Part shown: one piece after another, positions 48,147 to 57,124 of the stretch
How positions within the stretch are numbered: position 1 is the first letter of the stretch
Layout of the letters: each line of letters opens with the position of its first letter
Assembly (NCBI RefSeq): GCF_000012325.1
Contig: NC_003910.7
Coordinates: 4,836,001 to 4,900,000 of the forward strand
DNA length: 64,000 nucleotides
Reading direction: 5' to 3'
Source: Colwellia psychrerythraea 34H
Lineage (GTDB): Bacteria; Pseudomonadota; Gammaproteobacteria; Enterobacterales; Alteromonadaceae
The notes under the pieces: model-generated
Seen by the model: only the letters and a program-made list of their open reading frames with translations
What the model was told of the DNA's origin: nothing
Databases searched by the model: none
Translations under genes and position numbers: made by a program

Positions 48147-48488
48147 CTAGATAGAAAAAGATGACCCACAACCACAAGTGGTTGTTGCATTTGGGTTATT
48201 TACCACAAAGCGGCTACCTTCTAAACTTTCAAGATAATCAACTTCGCCATCAACAAGGTATTGCAAACTCATAGGATCGATTACCATCATAACGCCTTGC
48301 TTTTCAATGGTCATATCGCCGTCATTCACTTTTTCATCAAAAGTGAAGCCATACTGAAAACCTGAACAACCACCACCGGTAACATATACACGTAGCTTAA
48401 GTGCTGGGTTTTCTTCTTCTGTGATTAGCGAAAGAACTTTACTCGCGGCAGAATCGGTAAATTTAATGGGTAATTCAGGGTTTGACAT
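48147..48488 (-). CDS. erpA: Iron-sulfur cluster insertion protein ErpA
   Basis: A-type Fe-S carrier of 113 residues that delivers clusters to targets including the isoprenoid enzymes IspG/IspH in E. coli. The three cluster cysteines are present: [11 protein letters not shown] and the C-terminal [11 protein letters not shown]. Family length is 114. The HesB/IscA domain covers almost all. Monocistronic, with an IscR type 1 site over its promoter at 48557-48589. Confidence 0.96.
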   Translation of the reverse strand: MSNPELPIKFTDSAASKVLSLITEEENPALKLRVYVTGGGCSGFQYGFTFDEKVNDGDMTIEKQGVMMVIDPMSLQYLVDGEVDYLESLEGSRFVVNNPNATTTCGCGSSFSI

Positions 48489-48556
48489 GGTGCTCTACTT
48501 AGTACAACAAAGTACAAAAAAATACGCTACAAAGTGGGTGTTTAACAACGAGGGTA

Positions 48557-48589
48557 ATTATCTTAAACTTGACTATTTTAGTCAAGTAT
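48557..48589 (-). promoter_or_regulatory. erpA promoter with overlapping IscR type 1 site
   Basis: The 25-bp sequence at 48565-48589 fits the IscR type 1 consensus at 24 of 25 positions by my reading, including the halves CTTGACT and AGTCAAG. On the minus strand TTGACT (48585-48580) and GATAAT (48562-48557) are spaced 17 bp. IscR would cover the -35. In E. coli, erpA is IscR-regulated. Confidence 0.8.
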
Positions 48590-48667
48590 TATTCTTTACC
48601 ATAATGATACCACTCCGTATAAGAAAGTACTCACTGAATGATAATTTATGAGGAAGTGTATTAAGTG

Positions 48668-49387
48668 CTATTGATTGATTTGCCAAGAGACACTTTTTTC
48701 TTTCTTGGCATACTTTTGCCAGCGCGATTTAGTCAAGATTGCTGAGACTAAGACATTTTCAGGCGTAAAGTTAGCGGGTAAGGTAAATTCACCATTAATA
48801 ATCTGAAAATATTGAAAACTAAATTTAAGATCGTTTTTGTTCAGCTTTGTTACATCTGCCAGCTTAAGCTTTACTGATTTACCACTTTCTTGACCTTCAA
48901 AAACTAATTCAATATAACCTTTACTATAACGACGCTTTAATTGCTGCTGCACTAAAGTTACTTGAAAGTGATATTGATTGGGAATCTTGCTCGCTACTAT
49001 GTTGACATTTTCAACGAATAAACCTGCAGCTTCTTTTTCAGGTGCCATTATTTTTTCATAGAAGGCCAACTGCTTTTTCACTTCAAATTTCTGTTCAGCG
49101 GCTTCTTTGAGTAACTCTTGCGCTTTTATATTTGCAAGTTGCTCGACCGTTAGTTCAACTTCTAAGGTGTGAATTCGTGCTATATTTTCTTCTTGTTGCT
49201 GGTAAAGCTGTTCCAGCCTAAGCTTTTGTTGCTCAAGGTTAGTCACTTGAAAGTGATGATAATAATTACCCACTCGGTAGCCGGTAAATAAACACAGACT
49301 TATCACTGTTATTAAAAACAAAGCCGATTTAAAAGTACCTAAGCGCTCAATAACAACACCCAAATTTATTTTTGCTAACCATTTCAT
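48668..49387 (-). CDS. Membrane-anchored coiled-coil protein (DUF6776-like)
   Basis: Protein of 239 residues from the ATG at 49387 (MKWLAKINLGVVIERLGTFK). A membrane helix (about 20-42, ALFLITVISLCLFTGYRVGN) is followed by a long coiled coil (LEQQKLRLEQLYQQQEENIARIHTLEVELT, roughly 50-110; shown in part) and a beta-rich C-terminus. I think it belongs to the DUF6776 family, moderate certainty; function unknown. The frame continues upstream to 49456, but that would overlap the divergent ClC gene. Starts lie only 23 bp apart. Confidence 0.75.
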   Translation of the reverse strand: MKWLAKINLGVVIERLGTFKSALFLITVISLCLFTGYRVGNYYHHFQVTNLEQQKLRLEQLYQQQEENIARIHTLEVELTVEQLANIKAQELLKEAAEQKFEVKKQLAFYEKIMAPEKEAAGLFVENVNIVASKIPNQYHFQVTLVQQQLKRRYSKGYIELVFEGQESGKSVKLKLADVTKLNKNDLKFSFQYFQIINGEFTLPANFTPENVLVSAILTKSRWQKYAKKEKSVSWQINQ

Positions 49388-49396
49388 TTGTAAAGT

Positions 49397-49404
49397 ATTA
49401 TAAT
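49397..49404. promoter_or_regulatory. Overlapping divergent -10 elements
   Basis: ATTATAAT reads TATAAT on the plus strand (49399-49404) and on the minus strand (49402-49397). A start site 7 nt on would fall at the plus-strand ATG (49411) and about 3 nt before the minus-strand ATG (49387), so both transcripts could be nearly leaderless. -35 elements are weak. Confidence 0.4.
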
Positions 49405-49410
49405 CCCGTA

Positions 49411-51135
49411 ATGATAATATCAATCGCAACAATAAGAAAACACTTAGCTTTGCCAAAAACCTCTTGGCAAATATGCTTACTTGCCATTATTGGTGGAGCC
49501 GCCTCCGCTTTATTAGTAGTGCTATTTACCCTGACTATTGAAGAAATTCAACAGCTCTACTTAATTAAACGCGACAACTATAACAGTTTAGATGAGGTAA
49601 GTCGTTTTCATTTACCTATCATCGGCTCACTTATTATCCTCTTAATGGCTTGGCTTACTGGTTATAAATACATACGTACTGGCATCCCCTTTGTGCTACA
49701 CCGGTTAAAAGTAGCGCATGGCATTATCCCTTTTAAAAACACATTAAATCAATTTTGGGGAAGTGCAGTAGCCTTAGCGTCTGGCTTTTCTGTCGGCCGT
49801 GAAGGGCCCGCGGTACATCTTGGCGCAGCATGTAGTAGTTATTTAGGCAGTGTACTAAAACTCCCCTATAACAGTACCCGAACTTTATGTGCCTGTGGCA
49901 TAGCAGCAGGTATTGCCGCAACATTTAATACCCCGATAGCCGCGGTTATTTTTGTCATGGAAGTGGTCATGCGAGAATACAAAGCTCATGTTTTTGTACC
50001 TGTGATGCTCGCTTCAATTGTTGGCTCTTTGATTACTCGCAGTGTTTTTGGCACCAGTCATAATTTCCAGCACTTTAATACCATAGCGCTTGAACAACAG
50101 CATTATTTCTCTTTAATTTTATTAGCGATAGTCCTAGGGATTTTGGCGGCTGCATTTAATAAGTATCTGGTTGTAATCATTAAAAAAAGCGTTAAATACC
50201 ATATAGTACCCCGCTTAATTCTTGCTGCACTTATTACGGGTACGCTAGGTTACTTAGTACCTGGTGCTATGGGCACAGGTACAAGTGCAATTGATATTTC
50301 TTTAACGAACAATTTACCCTTAGGTTTTCTGTTCAGCTTACTTATTGCTAAATTATTAATGACAATGTTCGCCTTAGGTTTAGGTATTCCTGGTGGAATT
50401 ATTGGACCAACCATAAGTATTGGTGCCATTACTGGCGCTCTTGTTGGGGCTGTTGTTATACAAGTATTGCCCGGAGAACATGTAAGCAGTGACTTTATTT
50501 TGATGGGCATGGCTGGTTTTATGGCTGCCAGTTTAAATGCTCCCCTTGCCACTTTGCTTGCTGTTGTTGAACTATCAGGTCAACTCGAGTTGGTTGTGCC
50601 TGCCATGATAGTTATTACCATTGCCAGCATCGTATCGCGACAGCTTTGTAAAAATGAATCTATCTTCATCATGCAATTAGATGCGCAAAACTTGCTCTAC
50701 CGCAAACCTCCGGTTGAAGAATCATTGCAAAATATTGGTGCTTTAGCGGTAATGAAAGATAATTTGTTGATTTTAGAGCAAGCAAGTCCTCGTACTATCA
50801 TAGGAGAACTCCTGCACAGTCATGAGTCGCAATTAGTCATTAACAAAGAACCGACGAGCGAAACTGATCAGCTCAATAATTATTATTGGGCGCAATTAGA
50901 TGTAGAAGTCGTTGACGATGAAAGTGAAGATATTGAACATAATCTCGCTAATAAACTAATACTGCACAAACTTATTCCACTGAGTCATCAAGTCACTTTA
51001 GCAGAGGCTTATTTAGCACTAGTAGAGCAGCGTTCAGGCGCTGTATATATTTACCATAAAGATATCAATGACTGTATTGGATTGGTGACTTTTGAACAAC
51101 TTAGAATTTATTTATTAGAAGGAAAACTCAATTAA
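49411..51135 (+). CDS. ClC-type chloride channel or transporter
   Basis: Voltage-gated chloride channel family protein of 574 residues from the ATG at 49411. The selectivity motifs are present: GREGPAVHLGAACSSYLG (GxxGP with the gating Glu) and GIPGGIIGPTISIGAITGAL. About eighteen intramembrane helices to about residue 420, then a long cytoplasmic tail with two CBS-like regions (about 435-570). Exchanger or channel type is not decided here. A longer start at 49372 (TTG) would overlap the divergent gene. The stop overlaps hemJ by one base. Confidence 0.9.
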   Translation: MIISIATIRKHLALPKTSWQICLLAIIGGAASALLVVLFTLTIEEIQQLYLIKRDNYNSLDEVSRFHLPIIGSLIILLMAWLTGYKYIRTGIPFVLHRLKVAHGIIPFKNTLNQFWGSAVALASGFSVGREGPAVHLGAACSSYLGSVLKLPYNSTRTLCACGIAAGIAATFNTPIAAVIFVMEVVMREYKAHVFVPVMLASIVGSLITRSVFGTSHNFQHFNTIALEQQHYFSLILLAIVLGILAAAFNKYLVVIIKKSVKYHIVPRLILAALITGTLGYLVPGAMGTGTSAIDISLTNNLPLGFLFSLLIAKLLMTMFALGLGIPGGIIGPTISIGAITGALVGAVVIQVLPGEHVSSDFILMGMAGFMAASLNAPLATLLAVVELSGQLELVVPAMIVITIASIVSRQLCKNESIFIMQLDAQNLLYRKPPVEESLQNIGALAVMKDNLLILEQASPRTIIGELLHSHESQLVINKEPTSETDQLNNYYWAQLDVEVVDDESEDIEHNLANKLILHKLIPLSHQVTLAEAYLALVEQRSGAVYIYHKDINDCIGLVTFEQLRIYLLEGKLN

Positions 51136-51581
51136 TGAGCACGTTTTTAATCAACAATATCCTCTGGCTTAAAGCATTTCATGTCATTTTCATGGTGGCT
51201 TGGTTTGCTGGTATATTTTATTTGCCACGCTTATTTGTTAACCATGCCGAAACCAAGTCTGATGAAATAGCGCAACAACTTAAAGGTATGGAAAAACGTT
51301 TACTCTATTTTGTTACCCCTTTTGCCATCTTCACCCTGTTGCTCGGTGTAGCAATAATATATGCCTATGGCTATGACTGGTTTGTTGCCGCAAAATGGCT
51401 ACATATCAAATTAAGTTTAGTCATAGTGCTCTTTGCTTATCATGGGTATTGTTTTAAGTTAGTTACCACCTTTGCGCAAGATAAAAACATCCGCTCAGGG
51501 CGCTTCTATCGAATTTTCAATGAGATCCCCGTGCTGATTTTGTTTGCTGTTATTATCTTAGCTTACGTTAAGCCAATGTAA
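51135..51581 (+). CDS. hemJ: Protoporphyrinogen IX oxidase HemJ
   Basis: Membrane protein of 148 residues oxidising protoporphyrinogen IX to protoporphyrin IX in heme synthesis. Four helices. HemJ (UPF0093) landmarks: LKAFHVIFMVAWFAGIFYLP with the conserved His, LRYF-like KRLLYFVTPFAIFTLLLG, WLHIKLSLVIVLFAYHGYC and FNEIPVLILFAVIILAYVKP. The ATG overlaps the ClC stop, so it may be translationally coupled. hemL lies about 4 kb away. Confidence 0.92.
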   Translation: MSTFLINNILWLKAFHVIFMVAWFAGIFYLPRLFVNHAETKSDEIAQQLKGMEKRLLYFVTPFAIFTLLLGVAIIYAYGYDWFVAAKWLHIKLSLVIVLFAYHGYCFKLVTTFAQDKNIRSGRFYRIFNEIPVLILFAVIILAYVKPM

Positions 51582-51619
51582 TTATGGATTATTTAGGAAT
51601 TGTAAAGGTAAGATAACCT

Positions 51620-51970
51620 ATGTGGTATTTATATCTGGGCTACGTGGCAATACAGTTTTATGCTATTGCCGATGTATTCTCAAGAAACTCCCTTGCAGCA
51701 AGTGCTGTGGTTTTTTCAATAGCGGTATTTTTCATTTGGTCCTTTATACCAATACTGGGTTATATTTTAGCCAAAGCTTTAGGTGCAAAAGGATATGCAA
51801 AAAAATTACCCTTACTTCTTTGTGGTGTGATCATTGCGTTGAGTGAAAACGCTTTAACTTACTTTAATTTAATCGCAGAAAAGCAATATAATATTGGCAC
51901 GGCACTTGTGTTTATATTGTGCTTTGTTATCGCCTACTTACCATTGAATAAGCAAGAACTGGCAAGCTAG
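51620..51970 (+). CDS. Small integral membrane protein, unknown
   Basis: I do not recognise it. 116 residues, mostly hydrophobic, with about four helices: 3-22, 27-50, 63-85 and 92-110. Few charged residues. Located 38 bp after hemJ, same strand, possibly cotranscribed. No signal peptide, motif or catalytic residue seen. The start (ATG 51620) has a recognisable ribosome site (AGGTAAGA) 10 bp upstream. It may be an accessory to hemJ or unrelated. Confidence 0.6.
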   Translation: MWYLYLGYVAIQFYAIADVFSRNSLAASAVVFSIAVFFIWSFIPILGYILAKALGAKGYAKKLPLLLCGVIIALSENALTYFNLIAEKQYNIGTALVFILCFVIAYLPLNKQELAS

Positions 51971-52034
51971 CAGCAACGCATAACCTCATTTTGAAGGCTT
52001 CATTTTTCAAGCTTTATCGTTATAATCAAGATAA

Positions 52035-52069
52035 GATGATTTGTCACCTGGTTAACGAATCATTGGTAT
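52035..52069. repeat. Decayed family B element end (tentative)
   Basis: TCACCTGGTTAACGAATCATTGGTAT (shown in short pieces: TCACCTGGTTAAC, ATTGGTAT) resembles the family B end TCACCTAGTTAG..ATTGGTAT. It lies just before the protease gene. Weak; could be chance. Confidence 0.3.
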
Positions 52070-52097
52070 TCTGTTTACAGCATTGAGAAACATCAAA

Positions 52098-54206
52098 ATG
52101 AAGTACTTTTTATTCGCTGTATTAGCGATTTCAACCTTATTTTCATCCGCAAACGAAGCGAACCAATCTCCCCTGCTTTTATCAAAGCCTAAAATTGTTG
52201 GCGGCGAACTTGCTTCTCAAAATGCTTGGCCTTGGATGTCAGCATTAGTTTTTACCTATAGTGATGTAGATAGCTCTTTAGACGTTGCTGGCACTCCATA
52301 CCAGAGTGAACCGTTTTCATATTCTCCTTCAGGTCAAGCGAGTGCCACTATGGCTGACTGTGGTATTGCTGATAATTTATGTAATTTAGCTGAAAATAAA
52401 ATATGTTTAATTGCCCGTGGTGAAATAGACTTTTCGGTGAAAGTTGATAATTGCCAAGCTGCAGGTGGTATCGGTGCAATTATCTATAACAATACTTCAG
52501 GGGTTATAAGTGGCACCTTAGGAGAAGATTATATTGGCAACATTCCGGTAGTTGCCATTAGCCAAAATGACGGAGCACTTTTACTCAATAAACTCGACAG
52601 TATTGCGACAATTAATTTATCGGTGAAACAAGATCTTGCGCAAAGCGCTAGCTGTGGAGCAAGCTTTATAGGAGATAAGTGGGTACTTACCGCTGCTCAT
52701 TGTGTTGAAGATGTCAATATTGAGTTTTTAAAAGTTAATATTGGCGAATATGATTTAAGTGATGGCGCTAGTAATGCTAAAGCGATTAAGCGTATTTATA
52801 TCCATCCAGAGTACGATGAAGGCAGTGCCTTTAATAATGATATCGCGCTGATTGAGTTAGTAGAAGCGAGTGACCAAACAGCGGTTAAACTGCTCGATTA
52901 CAATACCAGCAAACAATTAGCTATTGCTAACAGTCCCGCCACGGTTATTGGCTGGGGTAACATAAATGCTTACGGTCCAAATGACGAAGCTCCGGTAAAT
53001 AGTCAACCCGATCAATTACGCCAAGTTGAGCTTTATTTATTAAGCAATGAAGAGTGCAAAAACCAGTTAGCCCAAGCTTATAGCGACTTGAATAATACCA
53101 TTTATTCACCCAATCAAGTGGGTATTACCAATAGCATGATTTGTGCTGCATTCTCAGGAGACGTTCAAAAAGGTTCATGCCAAGGAGATAGTGGGGGACC
53201 TTTAGTAGTAAATACCAATGAAGGTTGGCAACAAATAGGTATCGTTAGCTTTGGTGTTGGTTGTGCTAATGAGGCTTTTCCGGATGTTTATGCCCGCGTA
53301 GGAAATTTTACTACTTGGATTAATAACATCACCCAAGGGATTGCTATTGAGTCAAATTATGACTTTGCTTTAACGCCACAAAATAAAGCGCAAACAACAC
53401 AACTAATCGTCACCAACAATACTAATCTGATCGCTAATTTAAGCTTCACGCTATTGGCTGATAACATAAGCAGCCATAGCTTTAGCTTGAATACCGATAA
53501 TTGTACCCAATTAGCAGCAAAGCAAAGTTGTCAAATTCAAGTTGATTTTGATGCCAAAACTCTAGGAAAACATAAAGTACGGATTGTCATTAATAGCAAT
53601 GATGTAAATATCCCAACGAGCCAAAGTTACATAAGTGCTGAAGCAGTTGCTTCCAATAGCGATATCAATACTCAGCTATCAAATGGTTCCTCAGAATTAC
53701 GCTGGTTTAGTGGTGGTGACCAACCATGGCTGCTCGATAATAGCGAAGCAGCAATAATGAGCGGTGCTATTGGCGAAGATCAACAAAGCGCTGTTTTACT
53801 GACATTTTCTGGTGCAGGCACCTTATCATTTGATTGGTCCGTTGCTTCTGAAGAAAATACCGACACCCCTGATGAGCCGTTTGGTGTTTTATATCTAATT
53901 ATTGATGATAAACAAATCAAGTTTATCTCAGGAGAGGTCGCTTACACTAAGGTAACTATCGATGAGTTAGCCGAAGGGGAACATCAAGTAACTTGGTTAT
54001 ATAAGAAAGATGGCGGTACTAGTGAAGGCACAGATAAAGCTTCTTTAAAGAATGTTATTTTCACTCCGACAGTGACAGCACTTCCGTCTCCTCCCACGCC
54101 GACACCCCTACCTCCAAGCACAACAGACACCAAGTCGGGTGGTGGTAGTGTCTATTTTATGTTGTTCCTGCTCATCATGCTCACAGCTAAACGTCGACTA
54201 ATCTAA
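52098..54206 (+). CDS. Trypsin-like serine protease with PA insert and GlyGly-CTERM
   Basis: Secreted protease of 702 residues from the ATG at 52098 (the TTG at 52083 would add five residues ahead of the signal peptide). Signal peptide about 1-18. The mature trypsin domain begins at KIVGGELASQ (about 32), and the catalytic triad is intact in WVLTAAHC, NNDIALIE and GSCQGDSGGP. A protease-associated (PA)-like segment of about 115 residues (about 63-178) is inserted between the first strand and the His loop. Then two beta-rich domains, and a C-terminal GGGSVYFMLFLLIMLTAKRR that fits GlyGly-CTERM: Gly-rich, membrane helix, basic end. Such proteins depend on type II secretion and rhombosortase. 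Confidence 0.9.
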   Translation: MKYFLFAVLAISTLFSSANEANQSPLLLSKPKIVGGELASQNAWPWMSALVFTYSDVDSSLDVAGTPYQSEPFSYSPSGQASATMADCGIADNLCNLAENKICLIARGEIDFSVKVDNCQAAGGIGAIIYNNTSGVISGTLGEDYIGNIPVVAISQNDGALLLNKLDSIATINLSVKQDLAQSASCGASFIGDKWVLTAAHCVEDVNIEFLKVNIGEYDLSDGASNAKAIKRIYIHPEYDEGSAFNNDIALIELVEASDQTAVKLLDYNTSKQLAIANSPATVIGWGNINAYGPNDEAPVNSQPDQLRQVELYLLSNEECKNQLAQAYSDLNNTIYSPNQVGITNSMICAAFSGDVQKGSCQGDSGGPLVVNTNEGWQQIGIVSFGVGCANEAFPDVYARVGNFTTWINNITQGIAIESNYDFALTPQNKAQTTQLIVTNNTNLIANLSFTLLADNISSHSFSLNTDNCTQLAAKQSCQIQVDFDAKTLGKHKVRIVINSNDVNIPTSQSYISAEAVASNSDINTQLSNGSSELRWFSGGDQPWLLDNSEAAIMSGAIGEDQQSAVLLTFSGAGTLSFDWSVASEENTDTPDEPFGVLYLIIDDKQIKFISGEVAYTKVTIDELAEGEHQVTWLYKKDGGTSEGTDKASLKNVIFTPTVTALPSPPTPTPLPPSTTDTKSGGGSVYFMLFLLIMLTAKRRLI

Positions 54207-54224
54207 TCGTTAACTATCAACGAT

Positions 54225-54251
54225 AAAAGGCAGGATTATCTGTCTTTTTTT
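54225..54251 (+). terminator. Probable terminator of the protease gene
   Basis: AAAAGGCAG pairs with CTGTCTTTT (one G-U pair) around a 6-nt loop, followed by a T-run. It lies 18 bp after the stop. Confidence 0.65.
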
Positions 54252-54339
54252 ATTTTAGCCTTATCATCTTTGCAGACAGGTCAAATGTTCTTTAGCATTC
54301 GCAAGTAACTATATTATAAATACACTCGATTAAGAACTA

Positions 54340-54437
54340 TGCTTTAGAGTGCTTGAGCCATTTCATTTCCAGGTGCTGTGATGCAGTAATGTTACTTTCT
54401 ACTGAAATCCTGCTCTTTGAATGGTAGCGGGTATATG
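54340..54437. repeat. Related inverted-repeat element remnant
   Basis: The sequence ends CTGCTCTTTGAATGGTAGC then GGGTATA, related to the family A end (CATCTTCAAGTGG then CGGGTATA). The left end is not clear. It lies 45 bp upstream of pyrB. Possibly a related subfamily or a degraded copy. Confidence 0.4.
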
Positions 54438-54482
54438 CTATATTCTTGGCAAATTTGTCCCCTTTCAATGTAATAAATCAAG

Positions 54483-55496
54483 ATGATGAAATTCCAAGGT
54501 AACCATATTCTCTCGGTATCACAATTTGACCGTGAAGCTATCGCAAAGATCCTGCAAGTTTCTGCGCAAATGGCGCCTTATGCGTCTCGAAAAAAGCGTT
54601 GTCATGTGCTTGATGGCGCCATATTAAGTAATTTATTTTTTGAACCGAGTACTCGAACCCGAGTCAGTTTTGGTACCGCTTTTAATTTGCTCGGCGGTTT
54701 TGTACGCGAGACTGTTGGTCAAGAAAACTCATCATTAAGTAAGGGTGAATCTTTATTTGATACTGCCCAAGTAATCAGTGGCTACTCAGACGTTATTGCC
54801 ATGCGTCATCCGCAAATGCACTCGGTAGAGCAGTTTGCACAAGGCAGTTCCGTCCCTGTTATCAACGGTGGTGATGGTGCCAATGAACACCCCACTCAGG
54901 CACTACTTGATCTATTTACTATTCAGTCTGAAATGATGCACTTTAACAAAGGTTTAGATGATTTAAATATTGTTTTGATGGGCGACTTGAAACATGGTCG
55001 TACCGTACATTCATTATCAAAACTACTAAGTCTTTATGATAATGTAAAAGTCACCATGGTTGCGCCAAAAGCGCTACAAATGCCTGATAGCGTTATTTCA
55101 ACCTTAAGCGACGCTGGTCATGAAGTTATTTTGACTGAGACTATGGCGGGTAATTTATCTGCAGATGTCATTTATCAAACAAGAATTCAACAAGAACGCT
55201 TTGCCAGCAAAGATGAAGCTGAGTTATATCGCGGACATTTCAGTTTAAATAAGAGTGTTTACCAGAAATATTGCCAAGAAAACACGGTAATAATGCACCC
55301 TTTACCACGCGACTCTCGCCCTGAAGCTAATGAACTTGATACTGATCTTAATGACTTAGACAACTTAGCTATTTTTAGGCAAGCACAAAATGGTGTTTTA
55401 GTGCGAATGGCATTATTTGCCTTAACGTTAGGTGTTGAAGATCAATTAACCGATTATGAAAAACCAGTAAACTGGTTCACAAATAAAAACGCCTAA
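54483..55496 (+). CDS. pyrB: Aspartate carbamoyltransferase catalytic subunit
   Basis: Pyrimidine biosynthesis enzyme that makes carbamoyl-aspartate, 337 residues. Landmarks: FEPSTRTRVSFGTAFNLLGG (carbamoyl phosphate site), GGDGANEHPTQALLDLF, LMGDLKHGRTVHSLSKLL and the MHPLPRDSRPE loop. About 25 residues longer than E. coli PyrB, with a divergent N-terminus, and no pyrI follows, so allosteric regulation by PyrI is not expected from this locus. 42 bp before hemL on the same strand; probably an accidental neighbour. Confidence 0.96.
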   Translation: MMKFQGNHILSVSQFDREAIAKILQVSAQMAPYASRKKRCHVLDGAILSNLFFEPSTRTRVSFGTAFNLLGGFVRETVGQENSSLSKGESLFDTAQVISGYSDVIAMRHPQMHSVEQFAQGSSVPVINGGDGANEHPTQALLDLFTIQSEMMHFNKGLDDLNIVLMGDLKHGRTVHSLSKLLSLYDNVKVTMVAPKALQMPDSVISTLSDAGHEVILTETMAGNLSADVIYQTRIQQERFASKDEAELYRGHFSLNKSVYQKYCQENTVIMHPLPRDSRPEANELDTDLNDLDNLAIFRQAQNGVLVRMALFALTLGVEDQLTDYEKPVNWFTNKNA

Positions 55497-55538
55497 TGGC
55501 AACATTCCTTATTAGTAACGATTTTAGAAGAAACAATT

Positions 55539-56822
55539 ATGAATAAATCAGAACAGTTATTTGAACAAGCTCAAAAGATTATCCCTGGTGGCGTTAACTC
55601 TCCAGTACGTGCTTTCAATGGTGTTGGTGGTACTCCGTGTTTTATAAAACGTGCTCAAGGCGCTTATATTTATGACGCTGATGATAAAGCTTACATCGAC
55701 TATGTTGGCTCTTGGGGACCTATGATTTTAGGTCATAACCATCCAGCAATACTTGAAGCTGTTATTACTACCGCTAAAAATGGTTTAAGTTTCGGTGCTC
55801 CGACTGAAATTGAAATTACCATGGCTGAGAAGGTACGTGAGTTAGTACCTTCAATGGAATCTTTACGCATGGTTAGCTCTGGTACAGAAGCTACGATGAG
55901 CGCTATCCGTTTAGCACGTGGTTATACTGGCCGCGATAAGATATTAAAGTTTGAAGGTTGTTATCACGGTCATGCCGACGCTTTGTTAGTAAAAGCGGGT
56001 TCTGGTGCATTAACATTGGGCGTACCTAATTCACCGGGTATTCCTGAAGATTTTGCTAAACATACCCTTACCGTTAGCTACAATAATATCGACGAAGTGA
56101 AAGAAATTTTCGCAAAATATGCCGATGAGATAGCGTGTATTATCGTTGAACCTGTTGCAGGTAATATGAACTGTATCCCTCCTGTTGAAGGATTCCTTGA
56201 AGGTTTACGCGACGTATGTGACCAATACAGCAGCGTATTAATTTTTGATGAAGTAATGACTGGCTTTCGTGTTGCACTAGGTGGCGCTCAAGCTCACTAT
56301 AATATTAAACCTGACTTAACTACTTTAGGTAAAGTCATTGGTGGTGGTATGCCTGTTGGCGCATTCGGTGGCAAACAAGAGATCATGGATTATATCGCTC
56401 CTGTTGGTCCTGTTTATCAAGCAGGAACTTTATCAGGTAACCCAATTGCTATGGCCGCGGGTTTAGCTTCATTGACTGAATTAGCTCAAGGAAATAAACA
56501 CCAACAACTTTCTTCTGCTACAGAAAAGTTAGCCATGGGCTTAAAAGCCGCAGCTGAACGTAATGGCGTTAGTTTAAGCGTTAACTACGTTGGCGCCATG
56601 TTTGGATTTTTCTTTACGGAAGATAAAAACCCTATTACTACCTATGAGCAAGCGACCCAATGTGATGGAGAAATGTTCAAGCGCTTCTTCCACTTAATGC
56701 TTGATGAAGGCGTATATTTAGCACCATCATCTTATGAAACTGGCTTTTTATCAACATCACATACCGATGACATTATTGAAAAAACCTTAGTTGCTGCCGA
56801 TAAGTGTTTCGCTCAGTTGTAA
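55539..56822 (+). CDS. hemL: Glutamate-1-semialdehyde 2,1-aminomutase
   Basis: PLP enzyme of the C5 pathway making 5-aminolevulinate, 427 residues. Typical motifs: [39 protein letters not shown], the PLP region [32 protein letters not shown] and [17 protein letters not shown] (active-site Lys). Shows that tetrapyrrole synthesis starts from glutamyl-tRNA. A terminator follows at 56861. The preceding gene is pyrB; hemJ is also in this window. Confidence 0.97.
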   Translation: MNKSEQLFEQAQKIIPGGVNSPVRAFNGVGGTPCFIKRAQGAYIYDADDKAYIDYVGSWGPMILGHNHPAILEAVITTAKNGLSFGAPTEIEITMAEKVRELVPSMESLRMVSSGTEATMSAIRLARGYTGRDKILKFEGCYHGHADALLVKAGSGALTLGVPNSPGIPEDFAKHTLTVSYNNIDEVKEIFAKYADEIACIIVEPVAGNMNCIPPVEGFLEGLRDVCDQYSSVLIFDEVMTGFRVALGGAQAHYNIKPDLTTLGKVIGGGMPVGAFGGKQEIMDYIAPVGPVYQAGTLSGNPIAMAAGLASLTELAQGNKHQQLSSATEKLAMGLKAAAERNGVSLSVNYVGAMFGFFFTEDKNPITTYEQATQCDGEMFKRFFHLMLDEGVYLAPSSYETGFLSTSHTDDIIEKTLVAADKCFAQL

Positions 56823-56860
56823 CCAGTTCACGATAGAGATTAATCTATAATTTATATATA

Positions 56861-56900
56861 AAAAAAACGCTGCCCGTAGCAATACAGGCAGCGTTTTTTA
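56861..56900 (+). terminator. Rho-independent terminator of hemL
   Basis: AAAACGCTGCC pairs with GGCAGCGTTTT across a 12-nt loop, followed by a T-run. Confidence 0.93.
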
Positions 56901-56951
56901 TGTTTTTTTATCTCATAGCTATTTGTATAAGATAATGCTCACTATTGAGTT

Positions 56952-57110
56952 ATACCAATTAAATTAATTAATGGGGCAAATTTTAATGAGAATAAATTTT
57001 CAAGAACAAGGCGCTTGATTGAGTAATAGCTGGCTATTGGCATTGAAAGCAACGATGTTATTGGATATTTAGACCATTTAAAAAGATCACTTAGTTAGTT
57101 TGGTTGGTAT
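56952..57110 (-). repeat. Miniature inverted-repeat element, family B, copy 2
   Basis: A 159-bp element with ends ATACCAATTAAATTAATTAA and, as reverse complement, ATACCAACCAAACTAACTAA. Its reverse complement aligns with 36364-36525 through the interior. It sits between the hemL terminator and the downstream end of the convergent 57125 gene, and accounts for most of that 302-bp intergenic region. No coding capacity. Confidence 0.75.
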
Positions 57111-57124
57111 TTTTTAGCCAAAAG

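Noticed and set aside
48421..48651. Plus-strand frame over the erpA start and promoter
   Set aside because: It overlaps the IscR-regulated erpA promoter and has no recognisable domain.
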